Shown in pieces: positions 18,989 through 22,500 of a DNA stretch of 22,500 nt. Source of the stretch: Antedon mediterranea (lineage: Eukaryota; Echinodermata; Crinoidea; Comatulida; Antedonidae); assembly GCF_964355755.1 (NCBI RefSeq), contig NW_027306099.1, forward strand, positions 1 through 22,500, written 5' to 3'. The notes under the pieces are model-generated. The model had not been told where the DNA came from and did no database searches. It saw nothing but the letters and a program-made list of their open reading frames with translations. Each line of letters begins with the position of its first letter. Within the stretch, counting starts at the first letter, position 1. A program made the position numbers and the translations under genes.

Positions 18989-19350
18989 TATAACATGGTG
19001 GGACCAAACCCTATTAGTCACACAGGCTATTCACCTTCACCCCTTACTCTCCCTGATGTCTACTTAACTTGGAACACTACATTCCTGAGGTGGGTCTTCC
19101 AAGGAAAGTCAATCAGGATGTGGTACCATTTAATTAGTCATCCTTCCTGTCCCCTTAATATAAATATATGTTTTGTAGTTAAGTTAGTTAGTTCGGGTAT
19201 TGATTCTTGAGACTATAACATCAGTCAGAATCACTACGTTTCACATTGTTTTATAATATTACTTTTTGATTGAATAAATATTATATTTTGTACATTGAAT
19301 AATTGTGTGCCATCGTTATTGCCTTGGCCCTCGACACGACTACCGTTACA
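18989..19350 (+). repeat. 3' LTR
   Basis: 362-bp copy of 12159-12514, with a 6-bp gain near 19035 (an extra TTCACC-like step) and three substitutions. It starts TATAACATGG, so the canonical second base G is changed to A. It has the same TATA-like box (19159-19166) and AATAAA (19273-19278). Confidence 0.95.
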
Positions 19351-19555
19351 TACTCGTAACATACCCGGAACATACCCGGAACATACACTGAACATACTCG
19401 GAACATACTCGGAACATATTCGGAACATACTCGAAACATTCTAGGAACGTACCTGGAACGTACCCGGAACATACTCGGGACATTCTCGGAACATACCTGG
19501 AACATACCTGGAACAAACCCGGAACATACTCGGAACATACTCTGAATATACTCGT
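19351..19555. repeat. 11-bp satellite array, block 4 (starts with right target copy TACTC)
   Basis: About 18 units of the 11-bp type. The first five bases (TACTC) match the left target copy TATTC at four of five positions. The block nearly repeats 11475-11640, another higher-order copy. Confidence 0.9.
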
Positions 19556-20874
19556 TACTACTCGGAACTATTCGGAAATACTCGGAAATACTTGGAACTA
19601 CTCGGAACTACTCGGAACTTCTCGCCACTACTCGCCACTACTCGTTACTACTCGGAACTACTCGGAAATACTCGGAAATACTCGGAAATACTCGAAACTT
19701 CTCGGAACTTCTCGCCACTACTCGCCACTACTTGTTACTACTCGTTACTACTCGGAACTACTCGGAAATACTCGGAAATACTCGGAAAAACTCGGCAATA
19801 CTAGGAAATTATCGGAACTACTCGGAACTTCTCGGAACTACTCGGAACTACTCGGAACTACTCGGAACTACTCGGAACTACTCGGAACTACTCGGAACTA
19901 CTCGGAACTTCTCGGAACTTCTCGGAACTTCTCGGAACTTCTCGGAACTTCTCGGAACTTCTCGGAACTACTCGGAACTTCTAGGAACTTCTCGGAACTA
20001 CTCGGAACTATTCGGAACTACTCGGAACTACTCGGAACTACTCGGAACTACTCGGAACTACTCTGAACTACACGGGACTACACGGAACTACTCGGAACTA
20101 CTCGGAACTTCTCGGAACTACTCGGAACTTCTCGGAACTGCTCGGAGCTGCTCGATACTACTCGGAACTACTCGGAATTTCTCGGAACTACTCGAAACTA
20201 CTCGGAACTACTCGGAACTACTCGGAACTACTCGGAACTACTCGGAACTACTCGGAACTACTCGGAACTACTCGGAACTACTCGGAAATACTCGGAAATA
20301 CTCGGAAATACTCGGAAATACTCGGAAATACTCGGAACTTATCGGAACTACTCGGAACTACTCGGAACTAATCGGAACTACTCGGAACAACTCGCAACAA
20401 CTCGGAACAACTCGGAACTACTCGGGACTTCTCGGAACTCCCCGGAACTTCTCGGAACTACTCGGAACTACTCGTCAATATTCAGAACTACTCGGAACTA
20501 CTCGGAACTACTCGGAACTACAAGGGAACTACTCGAAACTACTCGAAACGTCTAGAAACATCTAGGAACTACTCAGAACTTCTTGGAACTACTCGGAACT
20601 ACTGGGAACTACTCGGAACTACTTGGAACTACTCGGAACTACTCGTAACTACTCGGAACTAATCGGAACTACTAGGAACTTCTTGGAACTAATCGAAACT
20701 TCTCGGAACTTCTCGAAACTACTCGGAACTACTCGGAACTAGTCGGAACTACTCGGAACTACTCGGAACTACTCGAAACTACTCGGAAATACTCGGAACT
20801 ACTCGGACTTCTCGGACCTACTCGGAACTTTTCGAAACTACTCGGAACTTCTCGGAACTTCTCGGAACTATTCG
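19556..20874. repeat. 10-bp satellite array, block 5
   Basis: About 130 units of the 10-bp type, including the most homogeneous stretches in the window: near-perfect GGAACTACTC at 19831-19910 and 20200-20280, and GGAACTTCTC at 19910-19970. The homogeneous parts suggest recent local amplification. All three plus frames are open; the 277-codon frame here is a repeat artefact. Confidence 0.95.
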
Positions 20875-21748
20875 CTGTCTATACTGTCTGTCTAGACTGT
20901 CTGTCTAGACTGTATGTCTAGACTGTCTATCTAGACTGTCTGTCTAGACTGTTTGTCTAGACTGTCTGTCTAAAACTGTCTGTCTAGACTGTCTGTCTAG
21001 ACTGTCTGCCTAGACTGTTTGTCTAGACTGTCTGTCTAAAACTGTCTGTCTAGACTGTCTGTCTAGACTGTCTGTCTAGACTGTCTGTCTGTCTAAACTG
21101 TCGGTCTGGACTGTCTGTCTAGACTGTCTGTGTAGACTGTCTGTCTGTCTATACTGTCTGTCTATCTAGACTGTCTGTCTGTCTAGACTCTCTGTCTAGA
21201 CTCTCTGTCTAGATTCTCTGTCTGTCTAGACTGTCTGTATGTCTAGACTGTCTGTCTTGAAAGTCTAGACTGTCTGTCTAGATTGTCTGTCTGTCTTGAC
21301 TGTCTGTCTGTCTAGACTGTCTGTCTGTCTAGTCTAGTCTGTCTAGACTGTCTGTCTAGACTGTCTGTCTGTCTGGTCTGGATTGTCTGTCTGGACTGTC
21401 TGTCTGTCTAGAATGTCTGTCTGTCTGTCTAGGCTCTCTGTCTGTCTAGACTCTCTGTCTGTCTAGACTCTCTGTCTGTCTAGACTCTCTGTCTAGACTG
21501 TCTCTCTAGACTGTCTTTCTGTCTAGACTGTCTGTCTGTCTAGACTGTCTGTCTTGACTGTCTGTCTGTCTGACTGTCTTGACTGTATGTCTGTCTGACT
21601 GTCTGTCTGTCTAGACTGTCTGTCTGTCTAGACTTTCTGTCTGTCTAAACTGTCTGTCTAGACTGTCTGTATAGACTGTCTGTCTAGACTGCCTGGCTGT
21701 CTAGACTGTTTGTCTAGACTGTCTGGTCTGGACTGTCTGTCTGGATTG
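20875..21748. repeat. GACTGTCTGTCTA tandem array
   Basis: A different satellite: a 13-bp core unit GACTGTCTGTCTA, often lengthened by extra GTCT steps to 17 bp or more, so the period varies in 4-bp jumps. The palindrome GTCTAGAC forms at each normal unit junction; I count about 32 exact copies by eye. The junction with the GGAAC satellite at 20874/20875 is abrupt. No reading frame of interest is seen. Confidence 0.95.
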
Positions 21749-22500
21749 GCATTTATCAATATTTGCTTATATTTTTGCTTAAGGTTAAATATTTAAGAAG
21801 TGCTTAAGTAAATAACTTAATCTTATTTATCAAACCATCTTAGCAATGTCTTACCAGAAAAATTGTCTTAGGTAAATTTTACTTTGCACATAAGCAAAAT
21901 TAAACTCTAGAGGGGAGCAAATTATGTCTTAAGACGAAAAATTCTTGCTTACGCATGCGTATTAGCTTTTTTCTCTTAGCGATGGCGGCGCTATAACATT
22001 TTATCTCCGTATTTTCACTCCCAACAAGAGAGGGCGCATTCTGGCTACTATTGTTTTTATTACTTAAAATAGAGAAAGAGCACAACAGTCGGAAATACAT
22101 ACGAAAATCATTCGCTCTAAACTTAAATCAAATCAACATTTATTTATTTTTATCAATGACAGCGACCCTTGGCAGCCGATACAGTTTTCTAAAAGTTAGT
22201 CAATTGGGTCGTACCTATCCCGAAAATATTAGTTTTGCTCGTCCAATTTCTAGGCCATCTTTATGAAGATTGATATCATTATTTTAGCGTCCGTAGTACA
22301 GCGGAAAACGCACTAGCGTAGCCTTTCCGAATGTTCAATGTTCCGGCCTAGCGCGCTCGCGTTGTCAGAAAAGAATGTTTCTGTTGCAGAAATGAGTAAA
22401 GACGAAATTTTTCATCTTAAGGCAGGATGTTTTGTTTGTCTTAGATTTAAGACAAAATTAAGCAAATTTTTTTGCTTAGATATATTGATAAATCTGACTT
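21749..22500. other. Unassigned segment with inverted ends; possible MITE or foldback element
   Basis: ATTTATCAATAT at 21751-21762 is matched by its reverse complement at 22482-22493. Imperfect inverted arms rich in TTAAG and GCTTA words lie just inside: CTTAAGACGAAAAATT at about 21933, against the reverse complement of about 22404-22425. The layout resembles a DNA transposon of about 743 bp with short terminal and longer subterminal inverted repeats. No target duplication can be confirmed because the right flank is only a few bases from the window edge. Open frames at 21900-22100 (minus) and 22051-22266 (plus) have no recognisable domain and I do not call them genes. Confidence 0.35.

Larger units (their letters stand above)
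12159..19350 (+). mobile_element. Gmr1-like Ty3/gypsy LTR retrotransposon
   Basis: A 7.2-kb element, about 6.28 kb without the nested transposon and its extra target copy. It contains, in order: 5' LTR, primer-binding site, repeat-bearing leader, gag, UGA stop, protease, integrase, reverse transcriptase, RNase H, 3' non-coding region, polypurine tract and 3' LTR. Its proteins are Ty3/gypsy-like (CCHC knuckle, GPY/F integrase module, YLDD reverse transcriptase), yet integrase precedes reverse transcriptase. That arrangement is known from Gmr1-like elements, described in fish, echinoderms and other deuterostomes. LTR divergence is only three substitutions and one 6-bp indel, so insertion is fairly recent. 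The copy is non-functional because of a gag frameshift, a TAG at 15667 and the nested insertion. It lies inside the GGAAC satellite. Confidence 0.93.

Noticed and set aside
19732-20565. 277-codon plus-strand frame of 10-residue repeats
   Set aside because: Translation of the 10-bp satellite; it is stop-free in every frame and has no unique sequence.
22051-22266. 71-codon plus-strand frame, and the 66-codon minus-strand frame at 21900-22100, as transposase pieces
   Set aside because: No DDE residues, zinc finger or other transposase motif could be recognised; both may be chance.

Overview
The window looks like a repeat-dominated stretch of animal nuclear DNA. It has no intact host gene, no rRNA or confirmed tRNA gene, and no prokaryotic operon structure. 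The AT-rich single-copy parts, LINE and LTR retrotransposon remnants, frequent TAGGCCTA words, and a Ty3/gypsy element of the Gmr1 type (a group described from deuterostomes) suggest a marine deuterostome invertebrate such as an echinoderm. That organism call is inference; the sequence alone does not prove it.

Layout. Positions 1-2823 are AT-rich DNA holding two decayed non-LTR retrotransposon (LINE) fragments, one C-terminal (482-697) and one reverse-transcriptase (1120-1470). From 2824 to about 20874 the underlying DNA is a satellite made of two related short units: an 11-bp unit (GGAACATACTC type) and a 10-bp unit (GGAACTACTC type, the same word minus one A). They alternate in blocks: 11-bp at 2824-4970, 9539-10518, 10999-11710 and 19351-19555; 10-bp at 4971-6081, 8703-9538, 10519-10998, 11711-12158 and 19556-20874. 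Two elements interrupt this satellite: a 5'-truncated LINE on the minus strand (6082-8702, CR1/L2/Rex1 type) and an LTR retrotransposon on the plus strand (12159-19350). A third tandem array (20875-21748, GACTGTCTGTCTA type) follows, then an unassigned segment with short inverted ends (21751-22493).

The LTR retrotransposon is the most informative object. It has near-identical LTRs (356 and 362 bp), a 5-bp target duplication with one mismatch, a primer-binding site complementary to the 3' end of leucine tRNA, a leader with its own tandem repeats, and a gag with a SCAN-like capsid region and a CCHC zinc knuckle. An in-frame UGA followed by CUAG separates gag from pol. Pol runs protease - integrase - reverse transcriptase - RNase H. 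Integrase before reverse transcriptase is the Ty1/copia order, but the proteins are Ty3/gypsy-like, which is the signature of Gmr1-like elements. The copy is dead: a gag frameshift, a TAG in the integrase C-terminal module, and a 907-bp Mutator-like nonautonomous transposon (16735-17641, 145-bp inverted repeats, 9-bp target duplication) between reverse transcriptase and RNase H.

Most long open frames in the window lie in the satellites and are not genes. The unit lengths (10 and 11) are not multiples of three and the units lack stops in particular strands, so every frame is open and gives the same cyclic peptide.
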